Source: Arthrobacter tumbae
GTDB taxonomy: Bacteria > Actinomycetota > Actinomycetes > Actinomycetales > Micrococcaceae
Reading direction: 5' to 3'
NCBI RefSeq assembly: GCF_016907495.1
Contig: NZ_JAFBCC010000001.1
Location: 2,728,001-2,792,000, forward strand
Length of the DNA stretch: 64,000 bases
Under the pieces are notes generated by a model, which saw only the letters and a program-made list of their open reading frames with translations, was not told the DNA's origin and made no database searches. Below are positions 53,885 through 64,000 of this stretch, in pieces; within the stretch, counting starts at the first letter, position 1; the number at the start of each line of letters is the position of its first letter. Made by a program: the position numbers and the translations under genes.

Positions 53885-54808
53885 GTGACGGAACCTAGGG
53901 AACACAACGACGACGACGCCCCGCTCCTGCCGGAAACCCTCACCTCCGGAGATGCCGGGACGCTCATCCCCGGGAACGGCAGCATCGTCCTGGCCGCCAC
54001 CCCCATCGGAAACATGGGCGACGCAACGTTCCGGCTGGTGTCGCTCCTCGAATCGGCTGACGTCATCGCCGCCGAAGACACCCGGCGCCTGCAGCGGCTC
54101 ATCCGTTCCCTCGAGGTGACTCCGCGAGGAAGGACCCTCAGCTACCACGAGCACAACGAAGCCTCACGCACCCCCGAACTGCTGGACCTCGTCGACGCCG
54201 GTGCAACCCTGCTGCTTGTGACCGACGCCGGTATGCCCTCCGTGTCCGACCCCGGCTTCCGCCTCGTCGAAGCCGCAGCCGAACGGGACATTACGGTCAC
54301 CGTCGCACCCGGACCCTCCGCGGTCCTCACAGCGCTCGCCCTCTCCGGCCTGCCCACCGATCGTTTCTGCTTCGAGGGCTTCCTGCCCCGCAAGACCGGC
54401 GAACGTGCAGCCCGGTTGGCCGAGCTGCGCACCGAACGCCGCACCATGGTGTTCTTCGAAGCGCCCCACCGGCTCGAAGCGATGATCCGCGCACTGCACT
54501 CCGAATTCGGCCCGGACCGGCAGGCCTGCGTCACCCGCGAACTCACCAAGCGCTATGAAGAGGTGATCCGCGGGTCGCTGCAGCACCTGCTCGAGTGGGT
54601 GGAAGGCAACGAGATCAGGGGGGAGATCGCCGTCGTCGTCGGCGGTGCACCGGCAGATGCGCCCACCGAACCGGAAGACCATGTCCACGCGGTCAACGAG
54701 CTGATGAGCCAGGGGCTCCGGCTCAAGGAGGCCGTCGCAGCCGTGGCTGAAGACCGACGGGTCAGCAAGCGGGAGCTGTACGCCGCGGTGGTGGCCGCGA
54801 GGACGTAA
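53885..54808 (+). CDS. rsmI: 16S rRNA (cytidine-1402-2'-O)-methyltransferase
   Basis: Methylates C1402 of 16S rRNA, using SAM. The 307-residue protein has the TP-methylase landmarks LAATPIGNMGDATFR, VIAAEDTRRLQRL, LSYHEHNE, VTDAGMPSVSDPGFRLV, and APGPSAVLTALALSG. It starts with GTG 53885, 6 nt after TAGGCT, with no clear ribosome binding site. An extension of about 15 acidic residues precedes the domain. Confidence 0.95.
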   Translation: MTEPREHNDDDAPLLPETLTSGDAGTLIPGNGSIVLAATPIGNMGDATFRLVSLLESADVIAAEDTRRLQRLIRSLEVTPRGRTLSYHEHNEASRTPELLDLVDAGATLLLVTDAGMPSVSDPGFRLVEAAAERDITVTVAPGPSAVLTALALSGLPTDRFCFEGFLPRKTGERAARLAELRTERRTMVFFEAPHRLEAMIRALHSEFGPDRQACVTRELTKRYEEVIRGSLQHLLEWVEGNEIRGEIAVVVGGAPADAPTEPEDHVHAVNELMSQGLRLKEAVAAVAEDRRVSKRELYAAVVAART

Positions 54809-54853
54809 CCGACAATGGGAGGCGAGTAGCTGTGCACTACAACAGCAGATCCG

Positions 54854-54867
54854 GCACCACGTGGTGC
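54854..54867. promoter_or_regulatory. Palindrome GCACCACGTGGTGC upstream of gabD
   Basis: A perfect 14-bp palindrome lies in the 158-bp gap between rsmI and gabD. It is more likely an operator for gabD than a terminator because no U-run follows. The regulator is unknown. Confidence 0.4.
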
Positions 54868-54966
54868 AGCTTTGTATGGACAGGGGCCAAAATGCAGGGC
54901 TAGCGTGAAGGCCAAGATGCAAGAACGGCTCCTGCACTGCCCATCGTCGATCGTAAAGGCTTCCGG

Positions 54967-56448
54967 ATGACTATCACTGCCCAGCGCGAACAAGAACTTC
55001 TGTCCTCGGTCCCCACCGGCCTGCTGATCGGCGGCGAGTGGCGCGACGCCTCGAACGGCAAGACCTTCGACGTCGAGGATCCCGCGACCGGCAAGACACT
55101 CCTGACCATCGCCGACGCCAGCCCCGAGGACGGCAAGGCCGCACTGGACGCCGCCGTCGCAGCACAGGACAGCTGGGCCAAAACGGCACCCCGCGAGCGC
55201 GGCGAGATCCTGCGCCGCGCCTTCGAACTCGTCACCGAACGCGCCGACGACTTCGCACTTCTCATGACCCTGGAAATGGGCAAGCCCCTCGCCGAAGCCC
55301 GCGGTGAAGTGACGTACGGCGCCGAGTTCCTCCGCTGGTTCTCCGAGGAAGCCGTCCGCATGTCGGGCCGCTACTCCACAGCCCCGGACGGCAAATCCCG
55401 CATCCTGGTCAACAAGAAGCCCGTGGGCCCCTGCCTGCTCATCACCCCGTGGAACTTCCCGCTGGCCATGGCAACGCGCAAGATCGCCCCCGCAGTTGCC
55501 GCCGGCTGCACGATGGTGCTGAAGCCCGCCAACCTGACCCCGCTGACGTCGTCGTTGTTTGCCAAGGTCCTCGAAGAGGCCGGCCTGCCCGCCGGCGTGC
55601 TCAACATCGTCCACACCTCCGACGCCGGCGGCGTCACCGGACCCCTCATCAAGGACAGCCGCCTCCGCAAGCTCTCCTTCACAGGTTCGACGCCGGTGGG
55701 TCGCCGCCTGCTCGCGGACGCCTCCGAGAACGTCCTGCGCACCTCGATGGAGCTCGGCGGAAACGCACCGTTCCTGGTCTTCGAGGACGCTGACCTGGAC
55801 AAGGCAGTGGAAGGCGCCATGGCCGCCAAGCTGCGCAACATGGGCGAGGCCTGCACCGCAGCCAACCGGTTCATCGTGCAGGAGTCCGTCGCCGCCGAGT
55901 TCGCTGACAGGCTCGCCGCCCGGATGAAGGACGTCACCCCGGGCCGCGGCACCGAGGACAGCTCGAAGCTGGGCCCGCTGATCGACGGCAAGAGCCGCGA
56001 CAACGTGCACTCCCTGGTGCAGGACGCGGTCGACGACGGCGCAAAGGTCCTCTCCGGCGGCTCACCGATGGATGGTCCCGGCTACTTCTACCCGGCGACA
56101 GTGCTCACGGGTGTGCAGTCCGGCTCCCGCATCCTCCAGGAGGAGATCTTCGGCCCGGTAGCGCCGATTGTCACCTTCTCCACCGAGGACGACGCCGTGC
56201 GGCTGGCCAACAACACCGAGTATGGACTCGTGGCGTACGTTTTCACCCGCGACCTCAACCGCGGACTGCGGATGGGCGAACGGATCGACACCGGCATGCT
56301 CGGCCTCAACGCGGGCGTCATCTCCAACGCTGCGGCTCCGTTCGGCGGCGTGAAGCAGTCGGGCCTGGGACGTGAAGGCGGCTACGAGGGCATCGAGGAA
56401 TACCTCTACACCCAGTACGTGGGCATCGCGGACCCGACGGCGGGCTAG
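54967..56448 (+). CDS. gabD: Succinate-semialdehyde dehydrogenase (NAD(P)+)
   Basis: Oxidises succinate semialdehyde to succinate in GABA catabolism. The 493-residue ALDH protein has the general base in MELGGNAPF (Glu262), the catalytic cysteine in GEACTAANR (Cys296), ITPWNFPLAMATRKIAPA and SAAPFGGVKQSG-like C-terminal substrate motif (APFGGVKQSGLGREG), typical of GabD rather than generic ALDH. No gabT is next to it. The exact substrate is inferred from the motifs. Confidence 0.88.
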   Translation: MTITAQREQELLSSVPTGLLIGGEWRDASNGKTFDVEDPATGKTLLTIADASPEDGKAALDAAVAAQDSWAKTAPRERGEILRRAFELVTERADDFALLMTLEMGKPLAEARGEVTYGAEFLRWFSEEAVRMSGRYSTAPDGKSRILVNKKPVGPCLLITPWNFPLAMATRKIAPAVAAGCTMVLKPANLTPLTSSLFAKVLEEAGLPAGVLNIVHTSDAGGVTGPLIKDSRLRKLSFTGSTPVGRRLLADASENVLRTSMELGGNAPFLVFEDADLDKAVEGAMAAKLRNMGEACTAANRFIVQESVAAEFADRLAARMKDVTPGRGTEDSSKLGPLIDGKSRDNVHSLVQDAVDDGAKVLSGGSPMDGPGYFYPATVLTGVQSGSRILQEEIFGPVAPIVTFSTEDDAVRLANNTEYGLVAYVFTRDLNRGLRMGERIDTGMLGLNAGVISNAAAPFGGVKQSGLGREGGYEGIEEYLYTQYVGIADPTAG

Positions 56449-56479
56449 CACCGCAGAATGCACGTCTAACCGGTCCCCA

Positions 56480-56561
56480 TTCCCCACCTTCCGGCCGCGA
56501 AGCCCTATAACGACGGCGTGTCCCTCCCGACACGCCGTCGTTGCTCTCACAAGGTGGGGAA
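56480..56561. terminator. Nested bidirectional terminator between gabD and the transglutaminase gene
   Basis: The inner hairpin has a perfect 14-bp stem (56509-56522 with 56529-56542) and the 6-nt loop CCTCCC. An outer 11-bp stem pairs TTCCCCACCTT (56480-56490) with AAGGTGGGGAA (56551-56561). It lies between convergent genes and so should serve both. Confidence 0.75.
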
Positions 56562-56573
56562 AACCGGCCCGCC

Positions 56574-58952
56574 TCACCGCGAGGCGGAAGCAGCAACAAC
56601 CTCTTCGCTCCGCTGCGCACCGAACGGCTGCCACAGCGAGCGGGGCCAGAACCGGGCGCGAAGCCGTGCCGGAAGCGTCGCCGATTCATGCAGCGCGTCG
56701 GCGACGGCCTGGACATCTTCCCAGCTGTTCGCCGTCCGGGGTTGAGCACCGGAGACCGCAAATTCGGCGTACTCCTCTTCCTCGTAGGAACGCCGCAGCC
56801 GGAACAGTGCTGCCGCCGGACCTTCATCGAATCCGGCCCGCAACCGCTGCTCGAACGTCCGCGGCGTGTCGGTGGGTAGGGGAGGGACACCGTAGTCGGC
56901 GGCCAGTTCAACGGTCTCCGCCCACGCCACCGTGGCTGAACCAACCCCTTCGGTGTTGGCCGTGACAGAACGACGACGGCGCCTGGTCCGCATCCGCCGC
57001 ATCGCCATCGGCGTCAAAGCCAGCAGGACGAGCACTCCACCGAGGATCAGCCCGAGGGCGGAACTCCGCTCAGCACTCTCCCGCACTGCCTGCGGCGACT
57101 CCTCCTCCACAGCCTGCGGGGATGGCGTCCCGGTGGACGGCGGCACCGGCAGGGCGTTCGGGTTCAGATTGCCTTCGTTCGGCACGGGACCGGTGGGCAC
57201 CACGGTCGAGAACGCATACTCGGGAACCGAACCCCGGGACGGCGTGGGCTCGAACCGAACCCAGCCAACGCCCTCGAAGTACAGCTCCGGCCAGGCATGC
57301 GCGTCCTTGGAGTTCACCGAAAACTCGACGAACCGTTCATCGTTGGGGCCACGCGAAACATCCCCCGTCGGCGTTCCGGGGGAGTAGCCCACGGCCACCC
57401 GGCTCGGAATTCCTGCCTGCCGGGCCATGACCGCCATGGTTCCGGCGTAGTGCACGCAGTATCCGGACTTCGATTCGAGAAAACGCGCCATCACGTCGAG
57501 GCTGTTGCCGTCATACCCGCCGTCCACCGGAGCGTCCACGGAGTACACAAAGGACGGCCCGCGCAGGAACTGCTGGATGGCAATTGCCTGATCGTACGGG
57601 TTGCTGATTCCGTCCACTACCGCTGCCGTGGTCTCACCGATGATGCCGGGCACCGAATCGGGAAGGGCGAGGAACTGCTCGGGCACGGACTCGGGATTCG
57701 CCGGCGGGATGGCCTGCAGCCGCTCCCGGGTCAGCACCGGCTCGGCGCTGCGGACCAGGTATTCCTGCTGCGCCGTTGAGCCGCCGTCGATTGCAAGGAT
57801 ACTGAGGTTCCCCGGATCATAAGCCCACCGCCCGTTCAGGCCCTCAACGGACACCGGAGCGTACGGCGCCAGCAGCCACGGACTGGTGAAGCTGTCCGTG
57901 CTGACCCGCGTGACGGTGGTTGCCGCAAACGGCTGGGCGTCCGAGGACATCTCCTCCACACCGGCCACCCGCTGGCCCAGGCGCTGATCCGGCTCCCACC
58001 GCTGACCGCTGAAATCCTCGAGCGTGACAGACCTCAGATACAGCGGATCATCAGACGTGGTGGAGTACTCGATCCGACCGAACCCGTTGGGATTGCGCAG
58101 GTCATTGCCGAGCGTGACAATCGGATTCAGCCCCGTCGCCGCACCCCACAGGTTCACCCGCGCACCCTGCGGGAACGCCCCCGAGTTGAAGCCCGGAATG
58201 GCCAGCGGAAGGACGACGGCGATGCCCAGAGCCAGCGCCCCGATAGTCAACCCCCGCGACAGGTGCGCACCGGACAGCTCGCCTGACGACGCCGATTCCC
58301 ACCGCGATTCACGCCAGTGCGCACAGCCCAGCAGCAGCAGGAATCCTGCCACCGCAGCAATGAACGCCGGCACGCCGACACTGTTGATACGTACGACGGC
58401 GGGAACCACCAGCACTGCCAGCAGCGCCAGCCCGGCGGTGGCCGGCATGCGCAACGTGTTGGCAAGGGTATCCACGAGGACTGCAATGAGCCCCATGCCG
58501 GCACAGACCACCAGGAACAGCCCGGCAGTCGGCAGAACCGGCGCCACCTGCGACACCACGGTGTTTTCTGCGTGACCGAGCAGGATGGTCAGCCGACCAA
58601 TGAAGCCGTCGCCCGGGAAAAACCCGAGGGTGCTCTGCGACGGGAAGAACTGCCAGATCAGCGAGCCCGCCAGCGCAAGAATGCCGGCAAGGGGAGCAAA
58701 GTAGGAGGGGAGCCGCGAAGCACGCGTCAGGGCCATGAAGAACAGCACGGTTCCCACCGTCACCAGGACGGGGGTGAGCCAGGTCCAGCCGAAGATCACC
58801 CCGGACAGGCTCATGGACGTCAGCATCACGGCACCGAACGACGCCGCACTGACCAGCAGGTGCCAATGGCTCCGACGGGGAGTGCCCGGTTTGCTGGGCA
58901 GAACCCGTTGCGCCTGCCCGTCGGCTGGAGGCCGGAAGAGTGTCGCGGTCAT
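56574..58952 (-). CDS. DUF3488 transglutaminase-like membrane protein (TgpA type)
   Basis: A 792-residue protein with about six N-terminal TM helices (DUF3488), an extracytoplasmic transglutaminase-core domain with Cys499 in GYCVHYA and His552 in DAHAWPELYF followed by FEPTPS, then a TM helix near 640 and a cytoplasmic tail (DUF4129-like). It overlaps the DUF58 gene by 4 bp, in a MoxR-DUF58-TgpA operon, a common bacterial set in which the ATPase and VWA-type protein probably help assemble or regulate the membrane enzyme. The exact role is unknown. Confidence 0.9.
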   Translation of the reverse strand: MTATLFRPPADGQAQRVLPSKPGTPRRSHWHLLVSAASFGAVMLTSMSLSGVIFGWTWLTPVLVTVGTVLFFMALTRASRLPSYFAPLAGILALAGSLIWQFFPSQSTLGFFPGDGFIGRLTILLGHAENTVVSQVAPVLPTAGLFLVVCAGMGLIAVLVDTLANTLRMPATAGLALLAVLVVPAVVRINSVGVPAFIAAVAGFLLLLGCAHWRESRWESASSGELSGAHLSRGLTIGALALGIAVVLPLAIPGFNSGAFPQGARVNLWGAATGLNPIVTLGNDLRNPNGFGRIEYSTTSDDPLYLRSVTLEDFSGQRWEPDQRLGQRVAGVEEMSSDAQPFAATTVTRVSTDSFTSPWLLAPYAPVSVEGLNGRWAYDPGNLSILAIDGGSTAQQEYLVRSAEPVLTRERLQAIPPANPESVPEQFLALPDSVPGIIGETTAAVVDGISNPYDQAIAIQQFLRGPSFVYSVDAPVDGGYDGNSLDVMARFLESKSGYCVHYAGTMAVMARQAGIPSRVAVGYSPGTPTGDVSRGPNDERFVEFSVNSKDAHAWPELYFEGVGWVRFEPTPSRGSVPEYAFSTVVPTGPVPNEGNLNPNALPVPPSTGTPSPQAVEEESPQAVRESAERSSALGLILGGVLVLLALTPMAMRRMRTRRRRRSVTANTEGVGSATVAWAETVELAADYGVPPLPTDTPRTFEQRLRAGFDEGPAAALFRLRRSYEEEEYAEFAVSGAQPRTANSWEDVQAVADALHESATLPARLRARFWPRSLWQPFGAQRSEEVVAASASR

Positions 58953-60454
58953 GAGTGAACTCCTGAGCCGACGGTGTCTGCAGAACTGCCGTCTGTCGAA
59001 CTGCCGGTGCCCGGTCTGAGAGTGGTCTTCGCCGTGGAGGACGTGACCGTGGCCGGCGGAGTGTCCAGGTGCGCCCAGGCGGTAGCGACGGACGCGTTCG
59101 GAGTCACCGCCACCACGTGCCAGCCGGCACCGCGGAGGATGTCCATCACGGAGTGGAGGTCGCGTGGGCGCTCGCTGACCAGGATGGCGACGGACTGCGA
59201 TCCGTAGTCGGCCGCCTGCCCCAGATCGCGGGCTTCGTCCGCGCTGATCGCACCGAGCAGGGCGATCAGCGGTCCCCGGTTCTTCAGTCCCGCGAGCTTG
59301 TCCAGCATCGGATCGCCGAACGGCACTGCGACAGCCCGGTCAGTAGCAGGCCGCCGCTTCGCTGACGAAGACGAAGACGACGACGAGGTCCGTTTAGCGG
59401 AGGACGACGCGGTCCGCTTTGCAGGATCCGGCAGCAACTCGAGCGCTGCCAGTCCCTGCGCAATGCCATGCAGCCCGGTCTGGCCCAGGAACTCCTCATC
59501 CCCAGGCCACGGCGCGGACACCGACCGCTGCAACGCGGGCGCACCCGTCTCATCAACGAACCGCAGCGAGTAGCTGCGTTCCAGCAGATGCGCCGAAATG
59601 GAGACAGCAGCGACCACGGCCCACTCGAACGTGGGCGAAGACAGCATGCTGGAATCGGTGTCAGGATCCCCACCGAACGCGGACAGGAAACCGGACCCGT
59701 AGCTGGCCTGCCGCTGATCGAGGATCAGGGTGGCCTCGGGGGTGGTCACGGATTCCTCCTGCCGCACCATGAGCTCGTTGTGCCGGGCGGTCGCCGCCCA
59801 GTGCACCCGGCGCATCGGGTCCCCGTGGCGGTACTCGCGGGTCATGACGTCGTCGTCGCTGGGGTTGGCGTTCCGCCGGGTCACGGCATTGCCGTCCGTC
59901 CCACGGACACCGGTCAGCGGCGAGTAAGGCAGATCGAGCGGGCTCGGCGTGACCACCAGCCGGTCGGTCCCGCCGAGGGTGTGGCGGGAGATGCCCAAAC
60001 CAAAAGGGTCGGTGAAGCCGGCGGTGACAGGGCCGACGTCGTACACTCCACGCGCTGCAGACCGCAGCCGGTATTCATACAGGCTCACCCCGCTGGGAGT
60101 GGGGTGGCGGGCAGGGAAGTGGAACTCGGGGGCGTCACCGAAACGCTGCGGCAGCTGCTCGCGCATCGCCACCGAGCCGCCCAACGGCCCGTCGGAGGCA
60201 ACCGACAGCGTCACCGTGGTGGTGAACCCGGTTTCCATGCTCTGCGGCGCGAAGGTGCGGTGCACGGTGAACCGCGGTTTGACCAGGCGGAGCACCAGCA
60301 CGGACACCAGCGGCAGGAGGATCAGCAGGATGCCCAGATACAGGAGGTCCCGCCGGCCCAGGAACTGCGCGAACAGGAGCGAGAGGACGCCGGCCGCAGC
60401 CAGTCCCCACCCACGGGCAGTCAGGATCCGCGGCAGCCGCTCGGTCAGGGACAT
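58949..60454 (-). CDS. DUF58 protein (MoxR partner)
   Basis: A 501-residue protein: two N-terminal TM helices (about 12-60), a beta domain, and the DUF58 core with TREYRHGDPMRRVHWAATAR and DQRQASYGSG. A low-complexity segment (SSAKRT repeats and a run of eight serines) lies in the C-terminal part. The start is ATG 60454, 4 bp after the moxR stop. Family members usually act with MoxR ATPases as VWA-like chaperone partners. Confidence 0.9.
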   Translation of the reverse strand: MSLTERLPRILTARGWGLAAAGVLSLLFAQFLGRRDLLYLGILLILLPLVSVLVLRLVKPRFTVHRTFAPQSMETGFTTTVTLSVASDGPLGGSVAMREQLPQRFGDAPEFHFPARHPTPSGVSLYEYRLRSAARGVYDVGPVTAGFTDPFGLGISRHTLGGTDRLVVTPSPLDLPYSPLTGVRGTDGNAVTRRNANPSDDDVMTREYRHGDPMRRVHWAATARHNELMVRQEESVTTPEATLILDQRQASYGSGFLSAFGGDPDTDSSMLSSPTFEWAVVAAVSISAHLLERSYSLRFVDETGAPALQRSVSAPWPGDEEFLGQTGLHGIAQGLAALELLPDPAKRTASSSAKRTSSSSSSSSAKRRPATDRAVAVPFGDPMLDKLAGLKNRGPLIALLGAISADEARDLGQAADYGSQSVAILVSERPRDLHSVMDILRGAGWHVVAVTPNASVATAWAHLDTPPATVTSSTAKTTLRPGTGSSTDGSSADTVGSGVHS

Positions 60455-60458
60455 GGTG

Positions 60459-61520
<1,062 letters not shown>

Positions 61521-61708
61521 CGATACCTTCCGAAGACGCTGCCGGGAACGTAGGCACCACCTCAGTGTGGAATACGTCAGTGGAACACGTGCGGGGCAAC
61601 GGTTGCTAACTAGCTCAAGACTACTAGGACAACTGGGGTTCGTGGCGGAAAGTTCCATGGACTGCCTGCCCACGCGAGCGGGCTGCAAGGAAAGTCTAGG
61701 GTTGGACC

Positions 61709-62644
61709 ATGTGCACCAGTTCGATCCCCGTTCAGTACCGCCCTGTCGAGATTGGGGAGGAAGACTCACCCACCAGTCGGTCGCGTGCTCCCGAGGCGGG
61801 CGGCCGCAGCCGGAAACTCGATTATCCGCCGGCACCGGAGCCGCTTCCGTTCCCGGTGATGGACAACCACACGCACCTCGATTTCCGCGACGGACAGGTT
61901 GCCGTCAGCGCCACGGACGCCATGGATGCAGCGGAGGCCGTCGGGGTCGGTTTCGCGGTGCAGGTGGGCACGGACGTGGAGTCCTCCCGCTTCACCGTCG
62001 ACGCCGTTGATCGAGACTCCCGCCTGCTGGGCGCCGTGGCGATCCACCCCAACGAAGCGCCCGTCCTTGCCCAGGCCGGTACCCTTGAGGCTGCGCTCGC
62101 CGAGATCGAAAACCTCGCGCAGCATCCCCGCATCCGGGCGATCGGCGAGACCGGACTGGACTACTTCCGCACCGGTGAGGATGGCCGCGAACGGCAGGAG
62201 TACTCCTTCCGCCGGCACCTGGACATTGCCCGCCGGCTTGATCTTGCACTGCAGATCCATGACCGGGACGCGCACGACGACGTCGTGAAGGTCCTGCGCT
62301 CGGAAGAACCTCCCGCGCGGATCGTCTTCCACTGCTTCTCCGGCGACGCCGACCTGGCTCGTATCTGCAACGAGAACGGCTGGTTCATGTCCTTCTCCGG
62401 CACCGTCACGTTCAAGAACGCACGCGATCTGCGGGAAGCGCTGGCGGTGGCCGATCCCTCGCTGATCCTCACCGAAACCGATGCGCCGTTCCTTACCCCT
62501 CACCCGTTCCGGGGCCAGCCGAACGCCAGCTACGCGGTTCCCTATACGGTGCGGTTCATGGCGGAACATCTGGGCACCGACCTCGAGGAACTCTGCCGGA
62601 GAATCAACGCGAACACCCGCCGTGCGTATGGCGAGTGGGACTGA
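61709..62644 (+). CDS. TatD-family metal-dependent DNase
   Basis: A 311-residue TIM-barrel hydrolase of the TatD class. Motifs are DNHTHLD (metal ligands), AIGETGLDY with the bridging glutamate, ALQIHDRDAHDD, VFHCFSGD and ETDAPFLTPHPFRGQPN. Homologues are 3'-5' exonucleases. TAGGGT ends 6 nt before the ATG, suggesting a leaderless mRNA. In M. tuberculosis tatD (Rv1008) is near rsmI (Rv1003); here the gabD and MoxR genes lie between. An approx. 50-residue N-terminal extension is proline/arginine-rich. Confidence 0.92.
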   Translation: MCTSSIPVQYRPVEIGEEDSPTSRSRAPEAGGRSRKLDYPPAPEPLPFPVMDNHTHLDFRDGQVAVSATDAMDAAEAVGVGFAVQVGTDVESSRFTVDAVDRDSRLLGAVAIHPNEAPVLAQAGTLEAALAEIENLAQHPRIRAIGETGLDYFRTGEDGRERQEYSFRRHLDIARRLDLALQIHDRDAHDDVVKVLRSEEPPARIVFHCFSGDADLARICNENGWFMSFSGTVTFKNARDLREALAVADPSLILTETDAPFLTPHPFRGQPNASYAVPYTVRFMAEHLGTDLEELCRRINANTRRAYGEWD

Positions 62645-62653
62645 CCAGCCGGT

Positions 62654-64000
62654 CTAGCGGGTGCCTGGCCGGTTCCCCGGGGTATCTGCGTCCGGGTCGG
62701 GGGCCGTCACCGTTTCAGCTGATTCGCGGCCAGGCTCCTGGTAGACGTCGGGAATCCCGTCGTGGTCGGCGTCGACACGTTCTTCGGCCTCGATGGCCCG
62801 GTAACGCCTGTTGCGTGCCCGGAGGAGAATTGAGGCGATCAGGGCTGCCAGCAGGGAGGCCGTGAGCACGCCGACCTTCGCGTGATCATTGGTGGATCCG
62901 TCAGGAGTGAAGCTCAGGTCGGCGATGAGGAGTGACACGGTAAACCCGATTCCTGCCAGCAACGCCACACCGACCAGGTCCATCCAGCGCAATGCCGGAT
63001 CCAGGTTCACCCTGGTGAGCTTGGTGAGGAGCCAGGTGGTTCCGACGATGCCGATCGGCTTTCCCGCCACCAGTCCGAGGACGATGCCCAACGTCACCGG
63101 GTCGGTGATGGCCGAGACGAACCCGGTCCAGCCGCCGACTGTAACGCCGGCGGAGAAGAAAGCGAAGACGGGGACGGCGAAACCCGCCGAGAGCGGCCGG
63201 ACCCGATGTTCAAAGAGCTCGGCGAGTCCGGGCCCGGCGTCAGGCCCGGCGGTGCCCTTCCGGTGCAGGACGGGGACGGCGAATCCGAGGAGGACCCCGG
63301 CCACGGTGGCATGAATTCCTCCGGCGTGGACAAGTGCCCAGACGACAAAGCCGATGGGCAGCAGAATGAACCAGGCCGCCGCAGGCTTCAAGTGGAAAAA
63401 CTGGCGATACTTCTGGGCCAGCACGGTGTAGAGAGCCAAGGGGATCAGGGCCAAGAGCAGCGGAGTGACTGAAAGGTCGTCGGAATAGAAGACGGCAATG
63501 ATGGTGATGGCGAGCAGGTCATCGACCACGGCGAGCGTCAGCAGGAAGATCCGAAGCGCGGCAGGCAGATGGGATCCCACAATAGCCAGAACGGCTACGG
63601 CGAACGCTATGTCCGTGGCAGTGGGGATGGCCCAGCCGCGCAGCGTGTCAGGGCTGGCGAGGTTGATAGCGACGTAGACCAGGGCCGGGACAATAACGCC
63701 GCCGACAGCCGCAGCCACCGGAACAATCGCTTTGGCTGGGCTTCGCAGGTCACCTGCAACAAATTCTCGTTTGAGCTCGAGCCCGACGAGGAAGAAGAAA
63801 ATGGCAAGCAGCCCGTCAGCCGCCCACGCGCCCAGGCTGAGTTCCAGATGCCACGGTTCGTAGCCGAACGTGAAATCCCGTAGCGCGAAGTAGCTGTCAG
63901 CTGCGGGGGAGTTGGCCCAGATAATGGCGGCAGCAGCGGTGATGACGAGAAGGATTCCGCCGACGGTCTCTTTGCGGAGGATGGCTCCGATGCGCAGTGA
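62654..64000 (-). CDS. nhaA: Na+/H+ antiporter NhaA (5' end outside window)
   Basis: Exports sodium in exchange for protons. At least 448 residues are visible; the reading continues past the right edge, and no start codon can be assigned. It begins [16 protein letters not shown] and has [18 protein letters not shown], then [19 protein letters not shown], and [12 protein letters not shown] with the paired aspartates of the transport site, and [15 protein letters not shown] short disordered tail (about 40 residues, with DADHDGIPD) ends the protein. Confidence 0.93.
   Translation of the reverse strand, partial: SLRIGAILRKETVGGILLVITAAAAIIWANSPAADSYFALRDFTFGYEPWHLELSLGAWAADGLLAIFFFLVGLELKREFVAGDLRSPAKAIVPVAAAVGGVIVPALVYVAINLASPDTLRGWAIPTATDIAFAVAVLAIVGSHLPAALRIFLLTLAVVDDLLAITIIAVFYSDDLSVTPLLLALIPLALYTVLAQKYRQFFHLKPAAAWFILLPIGFVVWALVHAGGIHATVAGVLLGFAVPVLHRKGTAGPDAGPGLAELFEHRVRPLSAGFAVPVFAFFSAGVTVGGWTGFVSAITDPVTLGIVLGLVAGKPIGIVGTTWLLTKLTRVNLDPALRWMDLVGVALLAGIGFTVSLLIADLSFTPDGSTNDHAKVGVLTASLLAALIASILLRARNRRYRAIEAEERVDADHDGIPDVYQEPGRESAETVTAPDPDADTPGNRPGTR

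Noticed and set aside
59360..59420. Phase-variable serine run in the DUF58 gene
   Set aside because: The codons are mixed and the period is a multiple of three, so slippage would not change the frame.

Overview
The window is 64 kb of high-GC DNA from an actinobacterium, most likely a Micrococcaceae member of the Arthrobacter type. The support is a mycothiol S-conjugate amidase (mycothiol is an actinobacterial thiol), a WhiB regulator, actinobacteria-only families (DUF4307, DUF4245, DUF3499, DUF5719, TIGR03089, TIGR01906), a FemABX-type peptidoglycan-bridge enzyme, DUF222/HNH proteins, and gene order shared with Mycobacterium tuberculosis in several blocks. I saw no rRNA, tRNA, CRISPR array, prophage or insertion sequence. 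Most genes are housekeeping. Both window edges cut a gene: galK on the left and nhaA on the right.

Layout. 1-2.3 kb: a DeoR-galT-galK galactose operon on the minus strand. 2.3-5.4 kb: a plus-strand AI-2E transporter / ilvA / rhomboid operon. 5.4-25.2 kb: a block matching the M. tuberculosis order greA-DUF4307-mca-small membrane protein-trhA-uppS-phoH2-fum-DUF4245-glpX. It is interrupted at 11.4-21.2 kb by a prepilin-peptidase-like gene, a Nudix gene, a TetR/DHA2 efflux pair and a 1,826-residue secreted pectin enzyme that joins a rhamnogalacturonan acetylesterase to a rhamnogalacturonan lyase. 25.2-26.7 kb: a wHTH/nuclease-like gene bracketed by two arrays of a 19-bp repeat, the most unusual structure in the window. 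26.7-34.1 kb: cell-wall and purine genes (femX, manA, LCP ligase, purE, purK, gtrA, TIGR03089). 34.4-44.4 kb: whiB, a giant glycosyltransferase with no standard start codon, DUF5719, a metallopeptidase-family gene, DUF3499, a Trm112-like gene, ahcY and an L,D-transpeptidase. 44.4-50.1 kb: RDD, SpoIIM, a DUF222-HNH gene and a TIGR01906 membrane protein, in a stretch rich in 15-bp minisatellites. 50.2-64 kb: an acyl-CoA synthetase, protein O-mannosyltransferase, rsmI, gabD, a MoxR-DUF58-transglutaminase operon, tatD and nhaA.

How it fits together. Envelope construction dominates: undecaprenyl-type lipid synthesis (uppS), cross-bridge addition (femX), mannose supply (manA) with protein mannosylation (PMT), wall-polymer attachment (LCP), the WhiB-linked glycosyltransferase/DUF5719 pair and an L,D-transpeptidase. 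Central carbon genes (fumC, glpX, gabD, ilvA, galKT) and a plant-polysaccharide enzyme suggest a soil or plant-associated heterotroph. Regulation visible in the sequence includes a TetR operator, DeoR-like repeats, a Crp-like site and a LacI-like operator at the pectin gene, a palindrome in the whiB promoter, and at least eleven genes whose start codon sits 6-8 nt after a TANNNT box with no ribosome binding site, which suggests leaderless mRNAs.
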